Assembly: GCF_014284125.1 (NCBI RefSeq)
Contig: NZ_JACOFX010000008.1
Coordinates: forward strand, 163,180-227,179
From: Undibacterium umbellatum
GTDB taxonomy: Bacteria > Pseudomonadota > Gammaproteobacteria > Burkholderiales > Burkholderiaceae_D
Length of the DNA: 64,000 nucleotides
Direction of reading: 5' to 3'
In this document: positions 1 through 9,337 of the stretch, in pieces
Layout of the letters: each line of letters opens with the position of its first letter
How positions within the stretch are numbered: position 1 is the stretch's first letter
The notes under the pieces: generated by a model
The model's database searches: none
What the model was told of the DNA's origin: nothing
What the model saw: only the letters and a program-made list of their open reading frames with translations
Translations under genes and position numbers: made by a program

Positions 1-327
1 AATGGTGTTTCTGGCATGTGCCTGACCAAGCTTGATGTACTGGATGGCCTGGAAACATTGAAGCTGTGCACGGGTTACAAGATTGATGGCAAGGTCGTGG
101 ATATCTTTCCGGTTGGTGCTGAAGAAGCGGCACGCTGCGAAGCTATTTATGAAGAAATGCCAGGCTGGTCTGAAAGCACTGTTGGCGCACAAAGCATGGA
201 TGCTCTGCCAGTCAATGCCCGCAATTACATTATGCGAATTCAGGAGCTGGTTGGTGTTCCTGTCGATATGGTCTCTACCGGACCAGATCGCGAAGAAACC
301 ATCGTGTTAAGGCACCCGTTTATCTAA
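1..327 (+). CDS. purA: Adenylosuccinate synthetase, C-terminal part (partial)
   Basis: The reading frame is open from the first base and ends with TAA at 325-327; the 5' part lies outside the window. The visible ~108 residues match the C-terminal region of adenylosuccinate synthetase, which joins IMP and aspartate with GTP to give adenylosuccinate in AMP synthesis. Recognisable family stretches are [16 protein letters not shown], a YKIDGK stretch, the 'MPGWSEST' region and the closing '[11 protein letters not shown]' segment near the C-terminus. The next gene, a phosphoribosyltransferase, starts 17 bases downstream and is probably in the same operon, linking both to purine metabolism. Confidence 0.95.
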   Translation, partial: NGVSGMCLTKLDVLDGLETLKLCTGYKIDGKVVDIFPVGAEEAARCEAIYEEMPGWSESTVGAQSMDALPVNARNYIMRIQELVGVPVDMVSTGPDREETIVLRHPFI

Positions 328-344
328 GAAGGAAAAATAAAAAT

Positions 345-884
345 ATGAATATGCCTGCATCTACAGACAAGGACTTATGGGTTTCCTGGGAAGCCTATCA
401 TCGTTCCATCGAGCAGCTTGCATTGAAAGTGCATGAGTCTGGCTGGAAGTTTGATCAAGTTTTGTGTCTCGCCCGTGGTGGCTTGCGTCCTGGCGATATT
501 TTCTCCAGAATTTTTGATGTGCCTCTGGCGATTTTGTCGACCAGTTCATATCGCGAAGAGTCAGGCACAGTGCAGGGCACTCTGGACATAGGTAAGTATA
601 TTTCCATGACCAAGGGTGCACTGCAGGGCAAAGTGCTGGTAGTGGACGATCTTGTTGATTCTGGCGTTACCCTGGAAAAGGTGCTCGTGCATTTGCGCGA
701 AAACTTCCCGGCTGTGACCGAAGTAAAGTCGGCAGTGATCTGGTACAAGGCATGTTCATCGGTGGCTCCGGATTATTATCTGGACTATCTGGCGAACAAT
801 CCCTGGATACATCAGCCTTTTGAAGAGTATGACAGTATCAGGCCGCATCAGTTGAATGCCTGGTTGAAAAAGGGCGCAGCTTAA
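345..884 (+). CDS. Phosphoribosyltransferase (PRTase type I)
   Basis: 179-residue cytosolic protein with the type I PRTase fold. The PRPP-binding loop is seen at residues ~97-109 (VLVVDDLVDSGVT), and an N-terminal CLARGGLRPGD segment at ~41-51 fits the PPi-loop region. Family knowledge: such proteins transfer a purine or related base to PRPP (hypoxanthine or xanthine PRTases), so with purA immediately upstream a purine-salvage role is likely, but the exact base cannot be read from sequence. An A/G-rich stretch (AAGGAAAAA) precedes the ATG, and a clear terminator follows the stop. Confidence 0.85.
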   Translation: MNMPASTDKDLWVSWEAYHRSIEQLALKVHESGWKFDQVLCLARGGLRPGDIFSRIFDVPLAILSTSSYREESGTVQGTLDIGKYISMTKGALQGKVLVVDDLVDSGVTLEKVLVHLRENFPAVTEVKSAVIWYKACSSVAPDYYLDYLANNPWIHQPFEEYDSIRPHQLNAWLKKGAA

Positions 885-895
885 TTGGTAGTTAT

Positions 896-926
896 AAAAA
901 CGGAAGCAATTTGCTTCCGTTTTTTT
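896..926 (+). terminator. Rho-independent terminator after the PRTase gene
   Basis: Perfect inverted repeat CGGAAGCAA / TTGCTTCCG (901-909 and 911-919) flanked by A's on the left and a run of T's on the right (920-926). It ends the purA-PRTase operon. Because of the A-run it could also act on the other strand. Confidence 0.85.
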
Positions 927-1093
927 ATGTCGACACTATGCAATTGTCTGGTGCTTCATTGTGAGGCATTTCTCGTGTTTCACCGAGGGAGGGCTTATTA
1001 GTCCCTGTCAGACTTTGCTTGTTTGAGATGGTGCGGATGGTTGGTGCAAATATGGTGCAGCTTGCGCAAATGAGAAAAGCAAATCTGGAATTG

Positions 1094-1123
1094 AAAAAGC
1101 CCGCTGATTTTCATCAGCGGGCT
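1094..1123 (-). terminator. Terminator of tRNA-Leu copy 1
   Basis: On the minus strand an 11-bp perfect stem (AGCCCGCTGAT / ATCAGCGGGCT) with a four-base loop GAAA is followed by five T's. It sits 10 bases beyond the CCA end of the tRNA, as expected for rho-independent termination. Confidence 0.85.
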
Positions 1124-1133
1124 CTCAAACTTG

Positions 1134-1218
1134 TGGTGCCCACGGAGGGACTCGAACCCCCACATCCGAAGACACATGGACCTGAACCATGCGCGTCTAC
1201 CAATTCCGCCACGTGGGC
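1134..1218 (-). tRNA. tRNA-Leu(CAG), copy 1
   Basis: An 85-base cloverleaf including encoded CCA. The acceptor stem is GCCCACG paired with CGTGGGC, followed by discriminator A. The anticodon stem is CATGG/CCATG with loop TTCAGGT, so the anticodon is CAG (leucine). A long variable arm with a TTCG tetraloop marks it as class II, and the T-arm contains GGTTCGAGTCC. It differs from copy 2 only by a T-A instead of C-G pair in the variable arm. Confidence 0.96.
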
Positions 1219-1231
1219 AACGGAAGGCATT

Positions 1232-1237
1232 ATTATA
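1232..1237 (-). promoter_or_regulatory. Possible -10 box for tRNA-Leu copy 1
   Basis: TATAAT on the minus strand, 14 bases upstream of the mature tRNA 5' end. No good -35 hexamer is visible at 16-18 bases (the region reads C- and A-rich), so the promoter is weaker than that of copy 2. A terminator (1475-1504) separates the two tRNA genes, so copy 1 should need its own promoter. Confidence 0.45.
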
Positions 1238-1474
1238 GAGCATTTACCTGGTTTTGGGGAAATATTTTTCCTGGATAATGCGACTGGCAATTTGCGCGCT
1301 AATATTGGCATGTTGATGAGCAATTAAACTAGCATCTGCTGAGAGTCTTGTTATGTATGAACAGCAAATGATATGGCAGTCTGGGGTAGGGTGAGAATGA
1401 CTTACAGAGAGGACGAGATTGTTTGAAAGCCAGGTTTGCTGTGGCAAGGGGATTGAAAACGGAAGGCATAATTG

Positions 1475-1504
1475 AAAAAGCCCGCTGATTTTCATCAGCG
1501 GGCT
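1475..1504 (-). terminator. Terminator of tRNA-Leu copy 2
   Basis: Same 11-bp stem, GAAA loop and T-run as at 1094-1123, positioned just beyond the CCA end of the second tRNA-Leu gene. Confidence 0.85.
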
Positions 1505-1513
1505 CTCAAATTG

Positions 1514-1598
1514 TGGTGCCCACGGAGGGACTCGAACCCCCACACCCGAAGGCACATGGACCTGAACCATGCGCGTCTACCAATTCCGCCACGTGGGC
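1514..1598 (-). tRNA. tRNA-Leu(CAG), copy 2
   Basis: 85-base class II tRNA with the same acceptor, D, anticodon (CAG) and T arms as copy 1. The variable-arm stem reads GCC-TTCG-GGT here against GTC-TTCG-GAT in copy 1, so pairing is kept in both. CCA is encoded. A consensus promoter lies directly upstream. Confidence 0.96.
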
Positions 1599-1611
1599 AA
1601 CGGAGAACAAC

Positions 1612-1639
1612 ATTATAAATTAATTGAAGCATTTGTCAA
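1612..1639 (-). promoter_or_regulatory. Consensus sigma-70 promoter of tRNA-Leu copy 2
   Basis: On the minus strand TTGACA (1639-1634), a 16-base spacer and TATAAT (1617-1612) are both exact consensus hexamers. The -10 box ends 13 bases before the mature tRNA 5' end, so transcription would begin a few bases upstream of the tRNA. Strong promoters of this kind are usual for stable RNA genes. Confidence 0.85.
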
Positions 1640-1757
1640 GGTGAGTCACCTGAGCAATACAAGAATTGTTAGGCGAAAAAGGTTAGCTACAGTAAACTAT
1701 GGCCTGATAAGATTTTGGCGTAAGCCAAATTAACTTTTTTAAGAAAAAATACAAAAT

Positions 1758-4250
1758 TTGAACAAGCATTCATACCCCATCCCCAGTCGCGAAGAGATAC
1801 TGGGTGTTCTACGTACTAACACGGCAAAAATGACAACGTCTGCGATTGCAGAGGTGTTGTCAGTGAAACCTGAGGAGTTAGATGGCATGACACGACGATT
1901 AAACGCGATGGAAAGAGATGGGCAAGTCAAAGTAGATAAAGGTGGAAATTATTCCATCGCCAATCAAGATAATTTCATCAGCGGCAAAGTCAGCAGTCAT
2001 CGCGAAGGATATGGTTTCCTCATCCCTGATGATGGCAGTGAAGACCTGTTCCTGCCAGAGCGCGAAATGCAAAAAGTCTTGCATGGCGACCGTGTCATGG
2101 CACGCGTGGTTGGTACTGACAGACGTGGCCGGCTAGAAGGCGGCATTCTTGAAATACTCGACAGAGCCAATACCCATGTCATCGGGCGCTTGCTAAATGA
2201 AAACGGGGTATGGATAGTGGCGCCTGAAGATAAACGCTTCAGCCAGGATATTTTGCTCACCGGTGCACCAGGTAAAGCCAAGGCTGGTCAGGTTGTTAGC
2301 GTCGAGTTGACTGAGCAGCCAACCCGCTATGCGCAACCAGTTGGTAAAATTGTCGAGATATTGGGTGATGTCGATGATCCAGGTATGGAAATCGAAATCG
2401 CTGTTAGAAAATTTGGTGTGCCGCATGAATTTTCTGAGGCAGTTAAAAAGGCTGCGGCCAAGTTACCTTCAGAAGTCAGAGATAGTGATCTCACAGACCG
2501 CGTGGATCTGCGTGATATCCCATTGGTGACGATTGATGGTGAAGACGCCCGCGATTTTGATGATGCAGTTTACTGTGAACCAGTCAAGATAGGTCGTAGC
2601 AAAGGTCACAGGCTCATCGTTGCGATTGCCGATGTCAGTCACTATGTCAATCCTAATGATGCTCTTGATGAGGAGGCTCTGCTGCGCAGCACGTCTGTAT
2701 ACTTCCCGCGCCGGGTAATACCGATGCTGCCAGAGCGCCTCTCAAATGGACTTTGCTCACTTAATCCTGATGTCGATCGACTGACGCTGGTTTGCGATAT
2801 GGTGATTACTCAGGATGGAGAAGTCACGGCTTACCAGTTTTATCCGGCTGTCATCCATTCTGCAGCTCGCTTCACGTATACTGAAGTGGCTGCCATATTG
2901 GGTAACACCAAAGGCCCTGAGGCTGCCAAGCGCCAGACACTGGTGCCTCATCTTTTGCATCTGTATGAGGTCTTCCAGTCTTTATTGAAAGCCCGCCAGG
3001 TTCGTGGCGCTATCGACTTTGAAACGACAGAAACCTATATCGTTTGCAATCCTGCAGGCAAAATAGAAAAGATATTGCCGCGTACACGCAATGATGCGCA
3101 TAAGCTGATTGAAGAGTGCATGCTGGCAGCCAATGTCTGCGCAGCAAATTTACTCGAAACTTATAAGCACCCAGGAACTTACCGCATCCATGCTGGCCCG
3201 ACCAAAGAGAAACTGACTCAGGTTAGAAATTTCCTGAAGCAGGTGGGTTTGTTCCTTGGTGGTGGCGACAAACCTGCTGCATCGGACTATGCAGAGCTGA
3301 TGAATAAAATTAAAGGCCGACCAGATGCGCCGCTCTTGCAAACCATGTTGCTACGCTCCATGCAACAGGCGGTATACAGTCCAGATAATATTGGTCACTT
3401 CGGTTTGTCTTACGATGCCTATGCCCATTTCACTAGTCCGATACGCCGATATCCTGATTTGCTGACTCATAGGGCCATCAAGGCAATTTTGCAAGGTCGC
3501 AAGTATGAACCCAAGGGCATAGACTTGACGCTTTTGAATAGTTCAGTATCGAATGCGACAAGAAAACAGCAGATCGCTGACAAGGCCGCTGGCAAGAAGA
3601 AGGAAGAAAAAGAACAGACTATCTGGGATGCTCTGGGTGTCCATTGTTCTGCCAACGAGCGCCGGGCTGATGAAGCTTCGCGTGATGTCGAAGCCTGGCT
3701 CAAGTGTTACTTCATTCGCAATAAGGTAGGTGAAGAATTCACCGGCATGATTACTGGTGTGACCCAGTTTGGTATTTTTGTCCAGCTTGATGAGATCTTT
3801 ATCGAAGGTCTGGTGCACGTGACTGAGTTGGGTGCCGATTACTTCCAATACGACGAGGCGCGCCATGAATTGCGTGGCGAACGTACTGGCAAGCGTTATC
3901 AGTTGACCGACAAAATAACGGTGCAAGTCAGCCGGGTTGACCTGGATGCACGCAAGATAGATCTGGCCATAGTCCAGGCCGTGTCGCCACGCTCTGCAGG
4001 ATTGGCAGATACTCGTGGTGCTGCAAATGAAAAAAATCGCAAGGGTGTTGCCAGCTCTAAAAAGGCGCTGCTTGCTCCTGAAGAAAAAGTGGTTTCCACT
4101 TATGGCAGAGGTGGTAAAACAGTTCCTGCCCAAAAAGTAAAAGAAGAAAATGTTTCTGGTGGGCGTCGCCAGAAATCCTCACCCGCTGTCGCTAGCGCCA
4201 AGAAAAAAGCGCCTGCTGCTGCAGGTAAGTCAGCGAAGAAAAGACGCTAG
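1758..4250 (+). CDS. rnr: Ribonuclease R (3'-5' exoribonuclease)
   Basis: 830 residues, typical for RNase R, which degrades structured RNA, mRNA fragments and defective rRNA. Domain order: N-terminal winged helix (~1-70), cold-shock RNA-binding domains (~70-220), the RNB catalytic domain with its acidic metal-binding motif [12 protein letters not shown] at ~260-271, an S1 domain at ~657-735 ([18 protein letters not shown]), and a Lys/Ala-rich basic tail (~740-830). The start is TTG: an in-frame TAA at 1740-1742 blocks longer versions, no ATG lies between, and the N-terminal [14 protein letters not shown] stretch is what the family begins with. No strong Shine-Dalgarno is visible. rlmB follows 35 bases later, the common rnr-rlmB pairing. 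Confidence 0.96.
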   Translation: MNKHSYPIPSREEILGVLRTNTAKMTTSAIAEVLSVKPEELDGMTRRLNAMERDGQVKVDKGGNYSIANQDNFISGKVSSHREGYGFLIPDDGSEDLFLPEREMQKVLHGDRVMARVVGTDRRGRLEGGILEILDRANTHVIGRLLNENGVWIVAPEDKRFSQDILLTGAPGKAKAGQVVSVELTEQPTRYAQPVGKIVEILGDVDDPGMEIEIAVRKFGVPHEFSEAVKKAAAKLPSEVRDSDLTDRVDLRDIPLVTIDGEDARDFDDAVYCEPVKIGRSKGHRLIVAIADVSHYVNPNDALDEEALLRSTSVYFPRRVIPMLPERLSNGLCSLNPDVDRLTLVCDMVITQDGEVTAYQFYPAVIHSAARFTYTEVAAILGNTKGPEAAKRQTLVPHLLHLYEVFQSLLKARQVRGAIDFETTETYIVCNPAGKIEKILPRTRNDAHKLIEECMLAANVCAANLLETYKHPGTYRIHAGPTKEKLTQVRNFLKQVGLFLGGGDKPAASDYAELMNKIKGRPDAPLLQTMLLRSMQQAVYSPDNIGHFGLSYDAYAHFTSPIRRYPDLLTHRAIKAILQGRKYEPKGIDLTLLNSSVSNATRKQQIADKAAGKKKEEKEQTIWDALGVHCSANERRADEASRDVEAWLKCYFIRNKVGEEFTGMITGVTQFGIFVQLDEIFIEGLVHVTELGADYFQYDEARHELRGERTGKRYQLTDKITVQVSRVDLDARKIDLAIVQAVSPRSAGLADTRGAANEKNRKGVASSKKALLAPEEKVVSTYGRGGKTVPAQKVKEENVSGGRRQKSSPAVASAKKKAPAAAGKSAKKRR

Positions 4251-4285
4251 TACCTCAAAGAAAAGCATGTAAAGAAAAGAATGAA

Positions 4286-5017
4286 ATGAAAAGTAAAATG
4301 ATTTTTGGTTTCCACGCGGTGACCTCCCGGATCCGTCATGAAGCCTCCTCCGTCGAAGAAATCTATGTAGATTCTTCGCGCGTTGATGGCCGTATGAAAG
4401 ACCTGTTGCAAGCGGCAAAAGCTGCTGGTGTGCGCATCATCCCGGCGGATGATCAGCGACTGAGCAATATTGTCGGTACGCGCCGCCATCAAGGTGTAGT
4501 GGCCAAAGCCAGTGAGTTGTCATTGGCACGTAACCTCGATGAATTGCTGGATGCGATTGATGGCCCACCTTTACTGTTGGTGCTGGACGGTATTACTGAT
4601 CCGCATAATCTGGGTGCCTGCCTGCGTGTGGCAGACGGTGCCGGTGCTCATGCGGTTATCGCTCCCAAGGACAGGGCTGTGGGCTTGAATGCCACTGCCG
4701 CCAAGGTTGCCAGTGGTGCAGCTGAAACAGTGCCATACATTACCGTCACCAATCTGGCGCGTACCCTGCGTGAGTTGAAAGAGCGTGATATCTGGCTGGT
4801 CGGTACGACCGATGATGTCGAAAAAAATATCTATGATGTGGATTTCAAATCCGGCTGCGCCCTGGTCATGGGTTCGGAAGGTGAGGGCATGCGCCGCCTG
4901 ACTCGCGAAACCTGCGATGTGTTGGTCAGTGTCCCCATGTTCGGTTCTGTCGAAAGCCTGAATGTCTCCGTGGCTTCAGGTGTTTGTCTCTACGAAGCAC
5001 GTCGCCAGCGCCTGTAA
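4286..5017 (+). CDS. rlmB: 23S rRNA 2'-O-methyltransferase RlmB (SpoU family)
   Basis: 243-residue SPOUT methyltransferase. E. coli RlmB methylates the 2'-O of G2251 in the 23S rRNA P-loop using S-adenosylmethionine. An N-terminal substrate-binding domain begins FGFHAV, and the three SpoU motifs are visible: [15 protein letters not shown] (~99-113), [12 protein letters not shown] near residue 195, and [14 protein letters not shown] at the C-terminus. ATG at 4286 is chosen; a second in-frame ATG at 4298 would start MIFGFH and is also possible. It lies just downstream of rnr, probably as one transcript. Confidence 0.93.
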   Translation: MKSKMIFGFHAVTSRIRHEASSVEEIYVDSSRVDGRMKDLLQAAKAAGVRIIPADDQRLSNIVGTRRHQGVVAKASELSLARNLDELLDAIDGPPLLLVLDGITDPHNLGACLRVADGAGAHAVIAPKDRAVGLNATAAKVASGAAETVPYITVTNLARTLRELKERDIWLVGTTDDVEKNIYDVDFKSGCALVMGSEGEGMRRLTRETCDVLVSVPMFGSVESLNVSVASGVCLYEARRQRL

Positions 5018-5036
5018 GGCCATCGTGCCAGATAAT

Positions 5037-5060
5037 GCCCGGCGATTTTGAGCGCCGGGC
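5037..5060 (+). terminator. GC-rich hairpin after rlmB
   Basis: GCCCGGCG and CGCCGGGC form an 8-bp perfect stem with an 8-base loop, 20 bases after the rlmB stop. No T-run follows, so it may be a pause or RNA-stabilising hairpin rather than a full intrinsic terminator. Confidence 0.5.
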
Positions 5061-5120
5061 GCAGCGTTTGCAGAAATACGCTACTATCTTATTCCCTTCC
5101 GTCATATCCATATAAATTTC

Positions 5121-5867
5121 ATGTTTAACAGCCTGAGAGAAGATATAGCCAGCATTATTAAGAAAGATCCTGCCGCCCGTAATGCGTGGGAGGTGATCAC
5201 TTGTTATCCTGGTTTTCAAGCTATCCTCATGCACGGTTGGGCGCAATGGTGCTGGAAACGTGGGCTGAAGTGGTTGGGGCGTTTTATTTCTCATATTGCC
5301 CGTGTACTGACTGGTATAGAAATCCATCCAGGTGCAACGATAGGCCGAAGGGTATTTATTGACCATGGATTTGGTGTGGTTATTGGTGAGACTGCAGAAA
5401 TTGGCGATGATTGCACGATCTACCAGGGAGTGACTCTGGGCGGGACTTCTTTGTCGCGCGGTGCCAAGCGCCATCCTACTCTTGAAGCAGGTGTCATTGT
5501 TGGTGCTGGGGCCAAGGTGCTGGGTGGCTTTACCATTGGTGCCGGGGCCAAGATAGGCTCCAACTCTGTGGTACTCAAGCCTGTGCCTGCCGGTGGTACT
5601 GCAGTTGGCAATCCTGCTCACGTCATCAAAAAAGAAGTGGCTTCTGCAGATTCAGAAACTGCGCATCTGTTCACGGCCTATGGTGTGACCCAAAACAGTG
5701 ATGACCCAATCTCCAAAGTCTTGCATAAGCTGATCGATCACGCTGCTGCACAGCAAGAGCAGATAGAAAAACTGTCTGCAGCATTGGCGCATTCAGGCAT
5801 CGCCTGTGATGCGACATCAGAAGTAGAAAAATTGATTCCAGAGCAGATTAATAGTCTGGTTGATTGA
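5121..5867 (+). CDS. cysE: Serine O-acetyltransferase
   Basis: 248 residues. The enzyme makes O-acetyl-L-serine from serine and acetyl-CoA, the first step of cysteine synthesis. An N-terminal alpha-helical serine acetyltransferase domain is followed by a left-handed beta-helix of hexapeptide repeats (~65-175; [13 protein letters not shown], then [15 protein letters not shown] and [10 protein letters not shown]), the classic CysE signature. The C-terminal ~70 residues are a longer tail with acidic and helical character, as in the CysE/EpsC forms of many betaproteobacteria. It is preceded by its own intergenic gap of ~100 bases and appears monocistronic, convergent with the next gene. Confidence 0.9.
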   Translation: MFNSLREDIASIIKKDPAARNAWEVITCYPGFQAILMHGWAQWCWKRGLKWLGRFISHIARVLTGIEIHPGATIGRRVFIDHGFGVVIGETAEIGDDCTIYQGVTLGGTSLSRGAKRHPTLEAGVIVGAGAKVLGGFTIGAGAKIGSNSVVLKPVPAGGTAVGNPAHVIKKEVASADSETAHLFTAYGVTQNSDDPISKVLHKLIDHAAAQQEQIEKLSAALAHSGIACDATSEVEKLIPEQINSLVD

Positions 5868-5909
5868 GCCTCAAGCTGAACCTTATTTTAGCCTTGAGCC
5901 TGTCGCGAT

Positions 5910-7454
5910 TTAATGGCAGGCTTTAGTCTGATAGACCAACTGATTAATAATGGATCTGATCTCTGGCAGTAACTCGCTGGCGGTCAGGCCTATAGGCCCT
6001 GTTCCGCGTGCGACCAGTGCGTCGGCTGCATGGCCATGTACCCAAGTGGCGATTCTCGCCGCATCTATGCTGCTGCATGCCTGTGCCAGCAAGGCACCTG
6101 CTATACCTGCCAATACATCACCGGTGCCACCGCTTGCCAGCGCGGGATTGCCAGTCGTATTGATGAGCAAATCTCCATCTGGATGACAAATGACACTGCC
6201 AGAACCCTTTAGTATGACAACGGCGTTGAATTGCCTTGCCAATGCTTGAGCAGCTTGCAGTCGATTACTTTGGATGTCTGCCACTTTCTTGTTGAGTAAT
6301 CTAGCCGCCTCCAGTGGATGTGGCGTGAGTATGCATGAGTTATTTCTATTGCTTAGCATTGCCTGCAACTTCGTGTCTGCAGCGATCAGATTCAAGGCAT
6401 CGGCATCAATGATCAATGCCTTTGCAGTTAGAATCGCGCCAGTGAGTAAGCCATAGGCACTGGTCGATGTTCCCAGGCCTGGGCCTATGACAACCGTGGT
6501 ATTTGTCAGTGCAATTTCCCCGATCTTGCGAAACATGATTTCAGGATGCAGACTGTCGTACGCTGGTGCTTCTGCCAGCATGCCGCAGTAAATCCGTCCT
6601 GCACCAGAATACTGAGCTGCCCTGGCAGCAAGTATGGCTGCTCCTGCCATTCCCTTGGCACCACCAAGTATCGCGACATCGCCAAAACTACCTTTGTGAC
6701 TGTTTTGTTGGCGCGGTGCCAGGGCGTGTAACAGGGAAGTGCGCTCATTCAAATGGCAGTGGCATTCTGGAAAGAAATTTTCAGAAATATCCAATTTATT
6801 GACGGTGACATGACCAGCATAATCTTTGCCTGATGCCGTATGCAAGCCGATTTTATTGGCGATATACGTTATAGTGTGACTGGCTTGAATAACAGCACTG
6901 CTAGTGCTTGCAGGCTGTCCGGTATCAGCATTCAAGCCACTAGGCACATCAATCGCCAGAACAGGAATTGCCAGTTCAGCGGCTAGCTGATTGACGAATT
7001 CGATGAGCCTGGCAATATCAGCTTCAGGGGCTCGTTTCAAACCTATCCCGAATAAGCCATCAATGACCATGCTCCAGTTTTGTTGCGGGCCATGGAGTAG
7101 TGCGTCTAATTCTACAAATTCCAGTCCTGCATTCTTGGCTCTTTGCAGCGCTGCTTGCGCATCTTGAGAGTAATTCTCAAGTTCTCCGCACATGATACAA
7201 ACTACTTTATATCCCTGTCTGGACAATTGATTCCCGGCTTCATAAGCATCCCCCCCATTATTGCCGGGCCCTGCCAAAATAAGTAGTGGGTCTTGCTTGA
7301 TTGCGCCTATTTTGATTGCCAGTCCGGCAGCCGCCTGCCCGGCTTTTTGCATGAGCGTGACTTCACCCTGATGGGCCAAGGCGCGGGTTTCTATATCTCG
7401 TATTTGTTCTACGCTATACAGTCTGGCTTCATGTGTCAATGTCTGAAGCGACAT
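5910..7454 (-). CDS. nnr: Bifunctional NAD(P)H-hydrate epimerase / ADP-dependent dehydratase
   Basis: 514 residues with two fused repair enzymes for damaged NAD(P)HX. The N-terminal YjeF_N domain (~1-220) shows the nucleotide-binding AGPGNNGGDAYEAG segment and epimerises R- and S-NAD(P)HX. The C-terminal ribokinase-like domain (~230-510) shows TPHPLEAARLL and the catalytic ASGGTGDVLAGI motif of the ADP-dependent dehydratase. It starts only 3 bases after the fliR stop, so it is probably the last gene of the long fliF-fliR transcript, although it has no flagellar function. Confidence 0.93.
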   Translation of the reverse strand: MSLQTLTHEARLYSVEQIRDIETRALAHQGEVTLMQKAGQAAAGLAIKIGAIKQDPLLILAGPGNNGGDAYEAGNQLSRQGYKVVCIMCGELENYSQDAQAALQRAKNAGLEFVELDALLHGPQQNWSMVIDGLFGIGLKRAPEADIARLIEFVNQLAAELAIPVLAIDVPSGLNADTGQPASTSSAVIQASHTITYIANKIGLHTASGKDYAGHVTVNKLDISENFFPECHCHLNERTSLLHALAPRQQNSHKGSFGDVAILGGAKGMAGAAILAARAAQYSGAGRIYCGMLAEAPAYDSLHPEIMFRKIGEIALTNTTVVIGPGLGTSTSAYGLLTGAILTAKALIIDADALNLIAADTKLQAMLSNRNNSCILTPHPLEAARLLNKKVADIQSNRLQAAQALARQFNAVVILKGSGSVICHPDGDLLINTTGNPALASGGTGDVLAGIAGALLAQACSSIDAARIATWVHGHAADALVARGTGPIGLTASELLPEIRSIINQLVYQTKACH

Positions 7455-7457
7455 GAT

Positions 7458-8261
7458 TTATCTCTTTACCGGGATGGGTATTGACGCAGGCTGCCCCAGT
7501 GATTGCATCATTTCTATGCCACTCTGAAACAGATTTTGTAGGGGGATGAGTAGGTAGGGCATTATCAGTGCCAACATCAAGAAACCTACACCTATGGTAA
7601 TTGGAAAGCCGATACCAAATATATTCAGTTGTGGTGCTGCACGCGTCAATATCCCCAGGGCGACATTGGTTACCAGCAGGGCTGCGACGATAGGTAAGGA
7701 TAGGTGCATACCGACACTGAAAATCTGCTCACCCCAGATCGCCAGTTTTTGATAATTGAGGCCTGATTGATAGGTGGTCGCAATCGGGATGGTATGAAAA
7801 CTTTCGACCAAGGCCTCCAGCATGGAGAGATGCACGTTCAACGTCAGCATGAGCAATGTGGCTGTCAGTACCAGGAATTGTGCAATGGCAGAAGAGCGCC
7901 CCTGAGTTTGCGGATCAAAAAAAGTAGCGAAACCCAGGCCCATGGTAAGACCTGAAATCTCGCCAGCCATTTCTATAGCCGAAAAGATCACTCGCATGAC
8001 AAAACCCATCCCCAAACCGATGATGAGCTGCTGCGCCAGCACCAGGATGCCATTCAACGAAATTGGATCGAGATCAGACATAACAGGTAACGTAGGTGCG
8101 ACGATGAGAGACAGCACCACGCCCAGGATGATTTTGATACGCACTGGTACAGAATTATTTCCAAACGGCGGTGCCACTGCAATCAATCCCAAAATCCTGG
8201 TCAAGGGCCAGATGAAGGAATTGATCAGCGCAATCAGCTCATTACTGGAATAGGAAATCAT
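7458..8261 (-). CDS. fliR: Flagellar export gate protein FliR
   Basis: 267-residue inner-membrane protein with about six hydrophobic segments and few charged residues, as in FliR of the type III export gate (FliP5-FliQ4-FliR1). It starts NSFIWPLTRILGLIAVAPPF, which is typical of the family, and contains the GLTMGLGFATFFDPQTQG loop seen in FliR/FlhB-contact regions. It lies directly after fliQ in the conserved order fliO-P-Q-R. Confidence 0.95.
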   Translation of the reverse strand: MISYSSNELIALINSFIWPLTRILGLIAVAPPFGNNSVPVRIKIILGVVLSLIVAPTLPVMSDLDPISLNGILVLAQQLIIGLGMGFVMRVIFSAIEMAGEISGLTMGLGFATFFDPQTQGRSSAIAQFLVLTATLLMLTLNVHLSMLEALVESFHTIPIATTYQSGLNYQKLAIWGEQIFSVGMHLSLPIVAALLVTNVALGILTRAAPQLNIFGIGFPITIGVGFLMLALIMPYLLIPLQNLFQSGIEMMQSLGQPASIPIPVKR

Positions 8262-8282
8262 TGGTAGACGACGGCATGCAAA

Positions 8283-8552
8283 TCAGGCCGCCATGGTGGC
8301 TATGCTGGAAAACATTTGGCGCATATAGTCCATCAGGACAGAAAGCATCCACGGCCCGGCAATAATGAGGGTGACAAAGATACCTATCAGCTTGGGGATG
8401 AAGGACAAGGTTGTTTCATTAATTTGTGTTGCTGCCTGAAAAATACTGACGATAAGACCTATACCCAACGCCACCAGTAATAAGGGTGCGGAGACCATCA
8501 AGGTGACTTCCATGGCCTGGCGGCCCAGTGTCATTACGCTATCGGGTGTCAT
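8283..8552 (-). CDS. fliQ: Flagellar export gate protein FliQ
   Basis: 89 residues, the family length, with two transmembrane hairpin helices (~16-38 and ~50-75) and the family segment QAATQINETTLSFIPK between them. FliQ packs around FliP/FliR to form the gated pore of the flagellar type III secretion system. It sits between fliP and fliR with gaps of 8 and 21 bases. Confidence 0.96.
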   Translation of the reverse strand: MTPDSVMTLGRQAMEVTLMVSAPLLLVALGIGLIVSIFQAATQINETTLSFIPKLIGIFVTLIIAGPWMLSVLMDYMRQMFSSIATMAA

Positions 8553-8560
8553 GGTGGTCC

Positions 8561-9328
8561 TTAGTAAAAACTTTGCGCAAGTGAGCCTATCAACAGTTGC
8601 CAGCCATCTACCAGCACAAACAGCATGAGCTTGAAGGGGAGCGACACAATCGCAGGTGAAACCATCATCATACCCATGGACATCAGCACACTGGCGACTA
8701 CCATATCGATGATGAGAAAGGGAATAAAAATGGCGAAACTGATCTGAAAAGCAGTTTTTAATTCACTGGTAATAAAAGCTGGTATCAAAATCCGCAAGGA
8801 CACCTCTTCTGGCCCCTGCAACTGGGGAGAATTGGACAATTTTACGTAAAGGGCAAGATCAGTTTGCCGGGTTTGCTTCATCATGAATTGTTTCAGGGGA
8901 GTTGCCCCTTTATCCATGGCGTCTTGCATTGTGATTTTATTTTCAGTAAACGGTTGATAGGCATCAACGTAAATTTTGTCAAAAACCGGCCCCATGACAA
9001 ACAAGGTCAGAAACAGGGATAAGCCCACCAGTACCTGATTCGGTGGCGCCGATTGTGTGCCCAGCGCTTGCCTGAGTAGAGACAAAACGATAATGATCCG
9101 GGTGAAGCTGGTCATCATCAACAGGGCCGCTGGCAAGAAACTAAGTGCCGTCAGAAATAACAGCGTTTGTATGCTGAGAGAATAGTTCTGTCCGCCACCG
9201 GGTGCTGGTGTGCTGGTGATTGCTTGCAGGCCACCATTGGCTTGGGCTATGGCCGCTTCAGGCATAGCGAGTCCACATAGCAAAAGGGGCAACCATAAAA
9301 GTGGCAGATGAGAGCGCAAAATATTCAT
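8561..9328 (-). CDS. fliP: Flagellar export gate protein FliP
   Basis: 255 residues with a cleavable signal peptide (~1-28, ending AIAQA), then the FliP body: [20 protein letters not shown], the [15 protein letters not shown] stretch, and the C-terminal membrane pair with '[22 protein letters not shown]'-type sequence. FliP pentamers form the core of the protein-conducting pore. fliQ follows after 8 bases. Confidence 0.96.
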   Translation of the reverse strand: MNILRSHLPLLWLPLLLCGLAMPEAAIAQANGGLQAITSTPAPGGGQNYSLSIQTLLFLTALSFLPAALLMMTSFTRIIIVLSLLRQALGTQSAPPNQVLVGLSLFLTLFVMGPVFDKIYVDAYQPFTENKITMQDAMDKGATPLKQFMMKQTRQTDLALYVKLSNSPQLQGPEEVSLRILIPAFITSELKTAFQISFAIFIPFLIIDMVVASVLMSMGMMMVSPAIVSLPFKLMLFVLVDGWQLLIGSLAQSFY

Positions 9329-9337
9329 GCAATGTAT

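Larger units (their letters stand above)
1089..1604. repeat. Duplicated tRNA-Leu-plus-terminator unit
   Basis: Two direct copies, 1089-1224 and 1470-1604, each containing a terminator hairpin, a ~10-base linker, a full tRNA-Leu gene and a few flanking bases. By eye they differ by one single-base indel in the linker and two substitutions in the tRNA variable arm (1165/1172 in copy 1). The 11-base string ACGGAAGGCAT is found just after copy 1 (on the plus strand) and again just before copy 2, suggesting a tandem duplication with a partly preserved junction. Confidence 0.85.

Noticed and set aside
1019..1327. 102-codon plus-strand frame across tRNA-Leu copy 1
   Set aside because: It reads antisense through the tRNA and its terminator; not coding.
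3543..4133. 196-codon open frame on the minus strand inside rnr
   Set aside because: It lies antisense to the conserved S1 and C-terminal region of RNase R and shows no family character; a shadow frame.
4926..5621. 231-codon minus-strand frame across rlmB and cysE
   Set aside because: Antisense to two well-supported genes, with odd composition; a shadow.
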